From positions 1 to 64,000 of the forward strand of contig CAKNPS010000001.1 in assembly GCA_930990515.1 (NCBI GenBank): a stretch of 64,000 nucleotides of DNA. Reading direction: 5' to 3'. Below the pieces are notes generated by a model. The model was not told the origin of the DNA, did not search any database, and saw only the letters and a program-made list of their open reading frames with translations. Both the position numbers and the translations under genes were made by a program. Within the stretch, counting starts at the first letter, position 1; the number at the start of each line of letters is the position of its first letter. The DNA is from an uncultured Clostridia bacterium (GTDB lineage: Bacteria; Bacillota; Clostridia; Christensenellales; UBA1242). This document shows, piece after piece, positions 1-7,123 of this stretch.

Positions 1-129
1 TTCTTTTATTGTCGTGGTTTCAGAAAATCGAAACATATTTTTCATTTCACCTGGTCTTAAACCGTTATCTTGACAAAATTTCAGATAGCTTTCCCAGTTT
101 TTGTCTTCTGCTAATTCTATATTTTTCAT
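1..129 (-). CDS. Partial unknown gene of mobile element, N-terminal 43 codons
   Basis: Only the N-terminus is present; the gene runs off the left edge. The start is clear because a GGAGG ribosome site lies a few bases upstream of the ATG (complement of 127-129). The visible residues begin MKNIELAEDKNWESYLKF and are charged and soluble, with no motif I recognise. It is transcribed divergently from the XRE regulator at 270, in the arrangement usual for a repressor and the first gene of a phage or conjugative element early operon. I infer it is an element gene, but its function is unknown. Confidence 0.6.
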   Translation of the reverse strand, partial: MKNIELAEDKNWESYLKFCQDNGLRPGEMKNMFRFSETTTIKE

Positions 130-269
130 ATAAACCTCCATATTTGACTAAAATATTTAGCCTTTTTAAAAAGTATAAGCCAAATAAAATAGCCCTGTCA
201 ACTATTTTGGCTAATTTTTTTAATTTTTTTTAAAAAAATGGTAAATTTATAAATAGTAGGGAGGTTAAT
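130..269. promoter_or_regulatory. Divergent control region of XRE regulator, with minus-strand promoter and repeated GGCTA operator-like sites
   Basis: On the minus strand a TTGACA box (complement of 196-201) and TATACT box (complement of 172-177) are 18 bases apart and would drive the leftward gene. Three related half-sites overlap this promoter: GGCTAAATATTTTAG-like, GGCTATTTTATTTGGC and TAGCCAAAATAG (about 147-215). Repeated inverted sites over a divergent promoter are what an XRE/cI repressor binds. Operator assignment to the gene at 270 is inference. Confidence 0.5.
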
Positions 270-617
270 ATGGAAAATTTAAGAAAATTAAGAGAAGAAT
301 TTGGATTAACACAAAAAGAGCTTGCAGAAAAAATGAATGTAGCGAAAGCAACTATTTACTTTTATGAACAAAATAAAGTTAGTCCATCAACAGAAATGCT
401 TATAAAACTTGCAGATTATTTTAATTGCTCAATTGACTATCTTTTAGGTCATCAAACAAAAAATTTGATTTACACCGAAACTTTGACACCAATTCAGCAA
501 AAACTTATGGAACTCATTAAAAAGCTTAACGATGAACAGGGGCTATTTCTTATCGGTTATTTAAGCGATATGTTAAAAATTCCATACGAAAATGCCAAAC
601 CTGTTAGACCTTACTAA
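270..617 (+). CDS. XRE-family transcriptional regulator (putative element repressor)
   Basis: A 115-residue protein. Residues 4-60 form a helix-turn-helix of the Cro/C1 type, with the typical LTQKELAEKMNVAKATIYFYE recognition segment and an SPSTEMLIKLADYFNCSIDYLLG tail. The rest is a short C-terminal extension with no obvious dimerisation or peptidase domain, so it is not a LexA/CI-type autocleaving repressor. A GGGAGG ribosome site precedes the ATG. It is divergent from the truncated gene at the left edge and lies directly upstream of the integrase, so it probably controls the element's early genes. Confidence 0.85.
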   Translation: MENLRKLREEFGLTQKELAEKMNVAKATIYFYEQNKVSPSTEMLIKLADYFNCSIDYLLGHQTKNLIYTETLTPIQQKLMELIKKLNDEQGLFLIGYLSDMLKIPYENAKPVRPY

Positions 618-675
618 AAAACTTTGCTCTTGAAATCTTGTTTTATTCGTTTTAAAATTCTTCCAGGAGGATTTT

Positions 676-1881
676 ATGCAGGACAAAGATTTTTATGGAG
701 ATATGTCAAGTGGATTAAACAAGATTATGGAAATAGCAAAGTTTTTGCTCTCTTGTGTTTTTATTAAAGCAGGGAGAGAAGAACATAGAGAAAGAGAAAA
801 AGAAATTGTTGTTGTTGAAAAACAAGAAACTTTGAAAAACAAAAAACGCATCTCTGCTAAAAGAAAAGGAGATGCGGATATGAAAAACATTTATTATCAC
901 TATAACGAACATCGTTATATGGGAAGAAAACAAATTAAAAAACATATAATCACAGTTTATGGCAGAACACAAAAAGAGTGTTTGGAAAAATTAAACGAAA
1001 AGGTTAAAGAGTTTTACTCAGATAAAATTGCTTTGCAAGTTAAAGCACAACCAACATTTCTTGAGCGCTGGAACAAATGGTTTGATGAAACAAAACGACC
1101 ATATTTGTCAAGAGAATCAACAAAGGACATTGAAAGAATTAGAGATAAACTTGTGGATTTGCATAATATGGCAGTTACAAAAATTTCAAAAGATGTTATT
1201 CTTTCCACTTTGAAGAAATTTGAAGAAGGGAGAGCAAAAGAAAAAATCATTCTATACTTGAAAGCATTTTTTAAACACGAATTTCAAGATGGAATGATTA
1301 AAAAGAATCCTTTTGCAAACATTGTGACTGCGCCGAGAGTGTTTAATCGAAGAAAAGCCTTTACTTATGAGCAACAGGTAGCAATTTTGGAAAGATTAAA
1401 GAAAGAAGATATTAAGCCAGTAATTTTGATTTATCTTGTTACTGGATTGAGAAGAAGGGAACTTGATTTTCAAAACATTGACAAAAATCTTTACCAGGAA
1501 GGTGACACATATTATTTAAAGGCTGTTAATCTGAAGGGGAGAAATAAGGTCACAAGATATAAAACGATTCAACTTTCCAAAAAAGCATTTTGTTTAATTA
1601 AAAACAACATCGAACTTTTAAAAACATTCAATGATGACACTTGCTATCGAAAATTTGCGGAAATCTTGAATGAATTGAATATCGAAGGTGGAATTGTAAC
1701 TTTAAGACACACTTATGCAACCAATAACTTTTATCTTGGAAACCCTGAACTTTTCATCAGTAGACAAATGGGACACTCAACAAGTCAAATCACAAAGGAC
1801 AATTACACTGACTTGGACTATCATTTGAGCAAAGAAAAAGTGCTTAAATTATATAATAATTTATACCTTAGATTTGAATAA
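676..1881 (+). CDS. Tyrosine recombinase / integrase
   Basis: This is a site-specific recombinase of the phage integrase family. The catalytic domain shows the first arginine in TGLRRREL, the second in LRHTYAT (about residue 344), a GH pair (about 367) and the nucleophilic tyrosine in KDNYT (about 377). The first histidine of the usual HxxR box is replaced (VTLR). Residues about 70-115 resemble the N-terminal arm-binding domain and 125-210 the core-binding domain. AGGAGG precedes the ATG at 676. A second ATG at 880 also has an AAAAGGAG site and would give a normal-length 333-residue integrase, so the first 68 residues are either an extension or an overlapping leader reading frame. The gene sits 140 bp from the 3' end of tRNA-Leu, the usual attachment target. 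Confidence 0.9.
   Translation: MQDKDFYGDMSSGLNKIMEIAKFLLSCVFIKAGREEHREREKEIVVVEKQETLKNKKRISAKRKGDADMKNIYYHYNEHRYMGRKQIKKHIITVYGRTQKECLEKLNEKVKEFYSDKIALQVKAQPTFLERWNKWFDETKRPYLSRESTKDIERIRDKLVDLHNMAVTKISKDVILSTLKKFEEGRAKEKIILYLKAFFKHEFQDGMIKKNPFANIVTAPRVFNRRKAFTYEQQVAILERLKKEDIKPVILIYLVTGLRRRELDFQNIDKNLYQEGDTYYLKAVNLKGRNKVTRYKTIQLSKKAFCLIKNNIELLKTFNDDTCYRKFAEILNELNIEGGIVTLRHTYATNNFYLGNPELFISRQMGHSTSQITKDNYTDLDYHLSKEKVLKLYNNLYLRFE
847..876 (+). promoter_or_regulatory. Hairpin over the internal integrase start
   Basis: Eight perfectly complementary bases, CGCATCTC (847-854) and GAGATGCG (869-876), flank a 14-base loop. The right arm covers part of the AAAAGGAG ribosome site of the internal ATG at 880. 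Such a hairpin could limit translation from the inner start. The structure is visible in the sequence; the regulatory role is inference. Confidence 0.4.
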
Positions 1882-1958
1882 GTTTTTGAATAAGTTTTTT
1901 TGATAATTTGGCTTCAAAAATCCCTCACTTAAAAATTTTGTCCCGAAAAACTTATTCA
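1873..1958. repeat. TTTGAATAAGT repeats between integrase and tRNA-Leu (terminator or integrase arm sites)
   Basis: TTTGAATAAGTTT occurs at 1873-1885, overlapping the integrase stop, and again at about 1886-1898. An inverted copy, AAAAACTTATTCA, lies at 1946-1958. The second and third copies could pair as a 13-bp stem with a roughly 45-base loop. Position and spacing fit either a long-loop terminator of the integrase gene or arm-type integrase binding sites beside the attachment site. Confidence 0.4.
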
Positions 1959-1973
1959 GAATTTGCTCAAAGA

Positions 1974-2014
1974 AAAAATGCTACACATTCGTAAATACCG
2001 AACATATAGCATTT
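1974..2014 (-). terminator. Rho-independent terminator of the tRNA operon
   Basis: On the minus strand AAATGCTA and TAGCATTT form an 8-bp stem followed by a run of T. It lies just beyond the 3' end of tRNA-Leu and would end the Gly-Cys-Leu transcript. Confidence 0.65.
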
Positions 2015-2022
2015 AAAATTCT

Positions 2023-2108
2023 TGGTCCAGGTGGTGGGACTTGAACCCACACGAAGTTGCCCTCTCAGGATTTTAAGTCCTGTGCGTCTGCCATTCCGCC
2101 ACACCTGG
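2023..2108 (-). tRNA. tRNA-Leu (anticodon TAA)
   Basis: An 86-base class II tRNA with a variable arm. The acceptor stem is CCAGGTG/CACCTGG, the discriminator is A and CCA is encoded. The anticodon loop reads CTTAAAA with anticodon TAA. Its 3' end faces the integrase, making it the probable integration site of the element on the left. It is the last member of the minus-strand tRNA cluster. Confidence 0.93.
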
Positions 2109-2198
2109 AAACGTTGTTTCGTTTTGTAATGTTTAAAAAAAGTGGGAGATTGTGTTTAGTAGTATTTAAAAGCATACATTTAAAGTGGTTTACCACTT

Positions 2199-2273
2199 TG
2201 GAGGTACCACCCGGATTTGAACCGGGGAATAAAGGTTTTGCAGACCTTTGCCTTACCGCTTGGCGATGGTACC
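2199..2273 (-). tRNA. tRNA-Cys (anticodon GCA)
   Basis: A 75-base cloverleaf with acceptor stem GGTACCA/TGGTACC, discriminator T and encoded CCA. The anticodon loop carries GCA, and the T-loop GTTCAAATC is standard. It is the middle gene of the minus-strand Gly-Cys-Leu cluster. Confidence 0.93.
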
Positions 2274-2393
2274 ATTTTAACAAAAATGGCGAAGTGTTAA
2301 TTTAAAACTCCGCCAAAATTTATTTTTTAAGAGTTTTACTCTTATGCCTTGTGACAACCAAACCGTAAGGAAACCAAGGTTTTTAGGTTTTAG

Positions 2394-2468
2394 TGGAGCG
2401 GAAGACGAGATTCGAACTCGCGACATTTGCCTTGGCAAGGCAACGCTCTACCACTGAGCCACTTCCGC
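2394..2468 (-). tRNA. tRNA-Gly (anticodon GCC)
   Basis: A 75-base cloverleaf with acceptor stem GCGGAAG/CTTCCGC, encoded TCCA end, anticodon stem-loop GCCTTGCCAAGGC with GCC, and T-loop GTTCGAATC. It is the first intact gene of the minus-strand tRNA cluster, preceded by a decayed partial copy of itself at 2561-2598. Confidence 0.93.
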
Positions 2469-2560
2469 AAAATTAAATTATTAAGTTTTGATTTTTTTGC
2501 ATTGACAAGGCGAATGCAAAGGTTTTGACGCACTTCGAGGATTTTTCTGTCCCTTCCATT

Positions 2561-2598
2561 CAAAGCAAGGCAACGCTTTTGCTATGAGCCACTTCCGC
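2561..2598 (-). pseudogene. Degenerate tRNA-Gly fragment (5' half)
   Basis: Read on the minus strand, this segment begins GCGGAAGTGGCTCA, identical to the start of tRNA-Gly(GCC). It continues with a 2-base deletion and scattered changes through GCGTTGCCTTG, then loses all similarity before the T-arm. No acceptor 3' strand or CCA is present, so it cannot be a functional tRNA. It lies between the cluster promoter and the intact copy. A tandem duplication followed by decay is the simplest explanation. Confidence 0.75.
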
Positions 2599-2704
2599 AA
2601 ATTTTAAAATTTATTAAATTTTTTGATTTGCTTTTGACCAGAGTTTCATTTTTTATATATTCTAAAAACCTCACTCTTGACAACTGCTCTCTCATTTTAG
2701 CAAA

Positions 2705-2733
2705 TTTATAATAAAAAATCAAGTGTTTTTCAA
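2705..2733 (-). promoter_or_regulatory. Sigma-A promoter of the tRNA cluster
   Basis: On the minus strand TTGAAA (complement of 2728-2733) and TATAAA (complement of 2705-2710) are separated by 17 bases. Transcription would start near 2698 and run through the tRNA-Gly remnant, then Gly, Cys and Leu. The stretch 2600-2777 holds nothing else I can identify. Confidence 0.6.
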
Positions 2734-2776
2734 CATTTTATAAAAAAATATAAAATTTATTGCACAAAACAAAAAA

Positions 2777-2799
2777 ATAACACCAATAAAATGGTGTTA
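2777..2799 (-). terminator. Terminator of rpsT
   Basis: TAACACCA/TGGTGTTA (2778-2785 and 2792-2799) forms an 8-bp stem. On the minus strand seven T follow it, immediately downstream of the rpsT stop. Confidence 0.85.
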
Positions 2800-2813
2800 A
2801 ATCTAGGTTACTA

Positions 2814-3083
2814 TTATTTTGCTGATTTTGCGTTATCTAACAATTTTGCAAAATGAGCTTTCTTACGATTTGCAGAGTTTTGGTGAATTACATTTTCTCT
2901 TGCAGCACTATCAAGTTTTGAAGCAAGAGTTTTATAAATTTCTGCTGCTTTTTCAACATCTGTTGCAAGAGCGTCTTTAAAGTTTCTGATATATGTTTTA
3001 ATTTCAGATTTAACAGAATTATTTTGAACTCTTCTTTCTTTTTCAATAAGAACTCTTTTCTTTGCTGATTTAATGTTTGCCAT
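2814..3083 (-). CDS. rpsT: 30S ribosomal protein S20
   Basis: An 89-residue basic protein beginning MANIKSAKKRVLIEKER, the hallmark of bS20, and ending in a lysine/alanine-rich helix. It binds 16S rRNA in the small subunit. An AGGAG ribosome site precedes the ATG and a strong terminator follows the stop. It is divergent from gpr, an arrangement also seen in Bacillus and Clostridium, which supports both calls. Confidence 0.97.
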   Translation of the reverse strand: MANIKSAKKRVLIEKERRVQNNSVKSEIKTYIRNFKDALATDVEKAAEIYKTLASKLDSAARENVIHQNSANRKKAHFAKLLDNAKSAK

Positions 3084-3187
3084 TTCTTTCTCCTTATTTA
3101 CTTCTTAAAAATTTACTTAATGATTATAGCATAATAAAAATAAAAAATCAACTTATTTTTTTAAATTTTTTTGGCAATATTAAAAAT

Positions 3188-3952
3188 ATGTTAGATTTAG
3201 TCGATGAATGTGGTAAAGATTTAAAGAAATGTGGTTATGTAACCGAAGATTTGGGAAAGTATAACGCAACTTGTTCCAAACTTTTCATTGATACTGATGG
3301 TAAAAGCAAAAGGGTTGGTTTTGATAAGGGGCACTATTATATTTTAACCGCTCCACTTGTTTTGGGACTTCCTGAAGAACATTTTAACTTTCTAAAGGTA
3401 GAAATTAAAAAGAGAATTAAATTGCTCTTTAAGTTGAACAAAATTGATAAAAATAAAAATTTTTTGTTTGTTGGCATTGGGAATCCTAAAATTTTGAGTG
3501 ATAGTTTTGGAAGTAAGGTTATAGATAAGATTGAAATTAAACCTTTTAAAGAAGAAAATAATATTTTTAAAATTTCGCCTAACACTTTTTCTAATACTGG
3601 AATTAATGCCTATGAAATTGTTAAACTTTTGGTGGAAGCGTTTGATATTTCAGTTGTTGTTTTGTTTGATGCTCTTGTCACCACAAATTTGACAAGACTT
3701 GGGACTTCTCTTCAATTTAATGATGCTGGGCTTACTCCGGGCAGTGCTGTGAATAAGTTTGGAATGGCGATAAATCAAGAAACTTTAGGTGTTCCATGCC
3801 TTTCCATTGGGGCACCATTTATGATTTCGGCAGGCGATATTTCTAAAAACTGTTCGCGTGAACTCATATTGGCGGAAAAAGATGTGGAAGAAAAGGTTGA
3901 ATATTTGTCTAGGCTTATTGCTGAAATTTTTAATGAAATATTAAATAGTTAG
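3188..3952 (+). CDS. gpr: Germination protease GPR (short form)
   Basis: GPR degrades small acid-soluble spore proteins when spores germinate. The 254-residue product keeps the family landmarks: GHYYILTAP in the N-terminal part, VGIGN (95-99) followed by the aspartate of SDSFG (D105), FDALVT with a second aspartate (D161), and NDAGLTPGSAVNK and LGVPCLSIG near 178-209. These correspond to the two catalytic aspartates and the PGSGVGN region of known GPRs. The usual protein is 330-370 residues with an N-terminal propeptide; that part seems absent here. I chose ATG 3188, which lacks a Shine-Dalgarno site and has AATATT six bases upstream; an upstream non-ATG frame start looks non-coding. Several family positions are altered, so activity is not certain. 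Confidence 0.8.
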   Translation: MLDLVDECGKDLKKCGYVTEDLGKYNATCSKLFIDTDGKSKRVGFDKGHYYILTAPLVLGLPEEHFNFLKVEIKKRIKLLFKLNKIDKNKNFLFVGIGNPKILSDSFGSKVIDKIEIKPFKEENNIFKISPNTFSNTGINAYEIVKLLVEAFDISVVVLFDALVTTNLTRLGTSLQFNDAGLTPGSAVNKFGMAINQETLGVPCLSIGAPFMISAGDISKNCSRELILAEKDVEEKVEYLSRLIAEIFNEILNS

Positions 3953-4067
3953 TCTGTAAATATTATTTAGAAAATGCCTATTAATTAGGTATTTAAGTAA
4001 TTAAATAAGTTTACCAAAATTAATCAATAAAAAGAAACAATCATAAACTCACTTCATATATATTTCT

Positions 4068-4778
4068 ATGAAAAATGTTTTACTAATTGATAGCGGTTCG
4101 GGTGGAATCAATATTTTGAAAGAATGTGTGAAAGTCTGTCCATTTTGTGATTATCTTCTTTTTTGTGATGCTTTTAATTTGCCGTATGGAAATAAAAGTA
4201 AAAAGGAACTTATAGAGATTACAGAAAAAAATCTTGAAAGGATTTATTCTTTTTTTAAGTTTGAAATCGTAATTTTTGCGTGTAACACTTTAACGGCGAC
4301 AGTTATTGACGAGATGCGAGAAAAATATAACAACATAACTTTTATTGGGACAGTTCCAGCAATTAAGCCTGCTTTAATTAGTTTTCAAGAAAAAGACATC
4401 TTGGTTATCGCAACAGAAACAACTGTTAAAAACAATAAGCTAATAAAAAAGCATAAAAATGTAAAATATTTAACACTTAATGATTTAGCACCTTTAATTG
4501 ACGAAAATTTAGACAATATTGAAGTGCTAGAAAATTATCTTAGGAAAAAGATTAAAGGAGATTTTAAGGCTATTGTGCTTGGTTGCACGCACTATTTGGC
4601 AGTATCTGACCTTTTAAAGAAAATTTATCCTAATGTTAAAATTTATGATAGTGCAAATGGAGTCGCTAGACGTCTTAAAAGTTTTATTACGGAAGAAAAA
4701 GAAGAATTTCAGGTCCAAATTTTCTGCGATAAAACTGAAAACTTAGGTAAATTTTGGTATTATTATTTTAATGGCTAG
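4068..4778 (+). CDS. murI: Glutamate racemase
   Basis: Converts L- to D-glutamate for peptidoglycan. The 236-residue protein has DSGSGG (8-13), the first catalytic cysteine in ACNTLTA (C72) and the second in GCTHY (C173), so both acid/base cysteines are present. It is about 25 residues shorter than typical MurI. There is no ribosome site before the ATG; an AT-rich -10-like TATATA ends about five bases upstream, suggesting a leaderless message. It stands alone between gpr and the convergent DUF1846 gene. Confidence 0.88.
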   Translation: MKNVLLIDSGSGGINILKECVKVCPFCDYLLFCDAFNLPYGNKSKKELIEITEKNLERIYSFFKFEIVIFACNTLTATVIDEMREKYNNITFIGTVPAIKPALISFQEKDILVIATETTVKNNKLIKKHKNVKYLTLNDLAPLIDENLDNIEVLENYLRKKIKGDFKAIVLGCTHYLAVSDLLKKIYPNVKIYDSANGVARRLKSFITEEKEEFQVQIFCDKTENLGKFWYYYFNG

Positions 4779-4834
4779 TTTTTAACATTATTTAGTTATA
4801 ATCTTTAGTTTTGAAGATTATTTTTACAAAAAAA

Positions 4835-4897
4835 GTGGCATAGCCACAAAAAGTGACATTGTCACACAAAAAAGAGTGACATTGTCATATCACTCTT
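4835..4897 (-). terminator. Three tandem hairpin terminators
   Basis: Three short stems lie in a row: AAGAGTGA/TCACTCTT (4872-4879 and 4890-4897, overlapping the DUF1846 stop), GTGACATTGTCAC (4853-4865) and GTGGCATAGCCAC (4835-4847). On the minus strand each is followed by 5-7 T, so each can act as an intrinsic terminator of the leftward gene. The second and third copies are near-identical and look duplicated. Confidence 0.75.
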
Positions 4898-6395
4898 CAA
4901 ATAGATTTGTTGTAAGATAAACTGGATCACTGGTAACATTTATACCAAGTTTTTTTAATGTTTGTTCTTCATTTGATGGCAAGATGTAAGTGCTATGGGC
5001 TTCGCAACCTTTAAGATTTGTAAGTTCAGCAATAGTCTTTTTTGCCTTTTCATTTTTTGCAGAACAAATTGAAAGTGCAACAAGAATATCATCAACAGTG
5101 AGCAAAGTGCAGTGAGATTTTAAAATTTTTGTTCGATATTCAACAATTGGCATTAAGATGTCGTCGGTAATAACATCAAAATCATCGCCTAAATTTGCGA
5201 GAGTTCTTAAAGCATTCAAAACAACAGCACCACATGCAGTGATGATTTTCTTTGATTTTCCTGTTACAATTTCACCTGTTGGAAGTTCCAAGGCAACAGT
5301 AGGGAAATTTGAAGCTTTTGCCACTTCTCTGGAAACATCAATAACTTTCAAAATGTCGTCAGTCACTTTGACTTCACTGACAAGCGATTTATTTCTTTCC
5401 AAATTGTCGAAAGTGATTTGCCCCTTTTTGTAGTCACATTCAGCACGGTAATAACGTCTTAAAATTTCTTTTTTGGCAGAAAGTTGTGCGAGTTTGTCAT
5501 CAATAATTGCTTCAGCAATCATATTCACGCCCATATCAGTAGGTGACTTATAGACATCTTTGCCCATAATCTTATGTAAAATATTTTGAAGAACTGGGAA
5601 GACTGCGATATCACGATTGTAGTTAATGGCAAGTTTTCCATAAGCATTAAAATGGAAAGGGTCAATTTGATTGACATCATTTAAGTCAGCAGTTGCGGCT
5701 TCATAGGCAATATTGACAGGGTGTTTAAGTGGTAAATTCCAAACAGGGAAGGTTTCAAACTTTGCATAACCAGCCTTAACTCCGCGTTTATATTCGTGAT
5801 AAAGTTGAGATAGACAAGTCGCAAGTTTTCCGCTTGATGGGCCAGGTGCGGTGACAACAACAAGTGGTTTTGTGGTTTCTATGTATGGATTTGCCCCATA
5901 TCCTTCATCTGAAACAATGGTTTCCACATCATTTGGATAACCTTTTGTGTAGCGATGAAGATATACTTTTTCTCCGCGTTGTTCGAGTTTGTTGGCAAAT
6001 TTTGTGGCACTAGGTTGACCTTTATATAATGTGATTACAAAGGAAGAAACTGTTAAATCTAGCTCTCTTAAATTATCGACAAGACGGAGAACTTCATCAG
6101 CATAATTTAGTCCTAAATCAGCACGAATTTTATTCTTTTCAATGTCATTTGCACTTATGCAGAAAATGATTTCTGTCTTATCTTTCATTTTCTGAAGTAA
6201 CTTAATTTTGATATTAGGGTCAAAACCTGGGAGAACTCTAGCGGCGTGTAAATCATCAAAAATCTTTCCGCCAAATTCAAGATAAAGTTTATTGTTAAAC
6301 TTTTTAATCCTTTTATAGATATTTTCGCTTTGAAGTTTTAGGTATAATTCATTATCAAAACAAATTTTACTGTTATTCTTTTTACTTTTCATCAT
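4890..6395 (-). CDS. DUF1846 family protein
   Basis: A 501-residue soluble protein recognised as DUF1846 from its overall sequence, including CFDNELYLKLQSENIYKRI near the N-terminus, LEFGGKIFDDLHAARVLPGF, KGYPNDVETIVSDEGYGANP and VTAPGPSSGKLATCLSQLYH (about 185-205). The family is widespread in Firmicutes and has no settled function that I know of; the PGPSSGK segment resembles a phosphate-binding loop. Two ATGs (6395 and 6392) lie close together; AGGAG spacing favours the second. It is a single-gene unit with its own promoter region and three terminators. Confidence 0.85.
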   Translation of the reverse strand: MMKSKKNNSKICFDNELYLKLQSENIYKRIKKFNNKLYLEFGGKIFDDLHAARVLPGFDPNIKIKLLQKMKDKTEIIFCISANDIEKNKIRADLGLNYADEVLRLVDNLRELDLTVSSFVITLYKGQPSATKFANKLEQRGEKVYLHRYTKGYPNDVETIVSDEGYGANPYIETTKPLVVVTAPGPSSGKLATCLSQLYHEYKRGVKAGYAKFETFPVWNLPLKHPVNIAYEAATADLNDVNQIDPFHFNAYGKLAINYNRDIAVFPVLQNILHKIMGKDVYKSPTDMGVNMIAEAIIDDKLAQLSAKKEILRRYYRAECDYKKGQITFDNLERNKSLVSEVKVTDDILKVIDVSREVAKASNFPTVALELPTGEIVTGKSKKIITACGAVVLNALRTLANLGDDFDVITDDILMPIVEYRTKILKSHCTLLTVDDILVALSICSAKNEKAKKTIAELTNLKGCEAHSTYILPSNEEQTLKKLGINVTSDPVYLTTNLFEE

Positions 6396-6502
6396 AAACT
6401 CCTATACTTTTCTATTATAACTCAAATATTTTTAAAGTCATAACAAATTTAAATAATTTTTTTAAATTGTATTTTAAATTATGATTTGCACAAGATAGAG
6501 TT

Positions 6503-7057
6503 ATGGATTTAAAAACATCGCTTTTATTAATAATTCCTGCGTTTATAATTCTTCTTTTGGTGTTTCCAATATTTTTGGAAGTGCGAGTTTCTTTTAATCC
6601 ACTTTTTAATCGTGGGGCGCTAGGAGTTTTCCTGTTTAAGAAGAAAATTGTATATTGCTTTATTGAATTTCACGGAAAATATATAATTCTTACAAATGAC
6701 ACCGAAACAAAGGCGGAAGAGATTGAATTTTCAAGTCCTAAGTTTGCAGTGATTGAAGAATTTATGAAGCAAGTAAAAGACAAACTTCAATTAAAACATT
6801 TATATGTTTACTATAATATTGGTGCGGGAGACGCCTTTCTTTCAAGTCTTGTTTGTGCTTCTTTAAATCAGATAATTAATTTCTTTTTTGTAAATTTAAA
6901 GAGCAGGAAGCCGACCGCTTCTTTATGTGTTTATGACACGGTTTCATACAATAGGACTGTTTGTGAACTTGCTGCAAACCTTAAAATCTCACTTTCTTTA
7001 ATTGATTTGGTATATTCTTTTATTTATTCAAGCATAATAGTAAAGAGCAAAAAGTAA
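6503..7057 (+). CDS. ytfI: DUF2953 / YtfI-like membrane-anchored protein
   Basis: A 184-residue protein with an N-terminal membrane segment (about 5-26), a middle beta-rich portion and GAGDAFLSSLVCASLNQII (about 110-130), which fits the DUF2953 pattern of a helix ending in a small-residue motif. It lies directly upstream of gerW (ytfJ), the same order as ytfI-ytfJ in Bacillus subtilis. That synteny is the main support. The start lacks a strong ribosome site. A role in sporulation is inferred from the neighbour. Confidence 0.7.
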   Translation: MDLKTSLLLIIPAFIILLLVFPIFLEVRVSFNPLFNRGALGVFLFKKKIVYCFIEFHGKYIILTNDTETKAEEIEFSSPKFAVIEEFMKQVKDKLQLKHLYVYYNIGAGDAFLSSLVCASLNQIINFFFVNLKSRKPTASLCVYDTVSYNRTVCELAANLKISLSLIDLVYSFIYSSIIVKSKK

Positions 7058-7069
7058 TGCAATATATTG

Positions 7070-7110
7070 TGTAATATGTTTCATACTACACAAATAGTTG
7101 TGTATTATGC
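7070..7110 (+). repeat. Dispersed palindrome, copy 1 (between ytfI and gerW)
   Basis: CATACTACAC (7082-7091) and GTGTATTATGC (7100-7110) form an imperfect stem of the same CATAnTACAC/GTGTAnTATG design found at 16751, 27555 and 46991. A preceding half-copy, GTGTAATATG (7070-7079), can pair with the left arm instead. Unlike the other copies it is not followed by T; the gerW ribosome site begins immediately after it. Confidence 0.65.
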
Positions 7111-7123
7111 AAAGGAGTGTGAA

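Noticed and set aside
9..233. Plus-strand frame of 74 codons at the left edge
   Set aside because: It is antisense to the clearly initiated minus-strand gene at 1-129 and runs into the AT-rich control region; no ribosome site.
2057..2305. Frames on both strands across the tRNA-Leu/tRNA-Cys region
   Set aside because: They are chance translations of tRNA genes.
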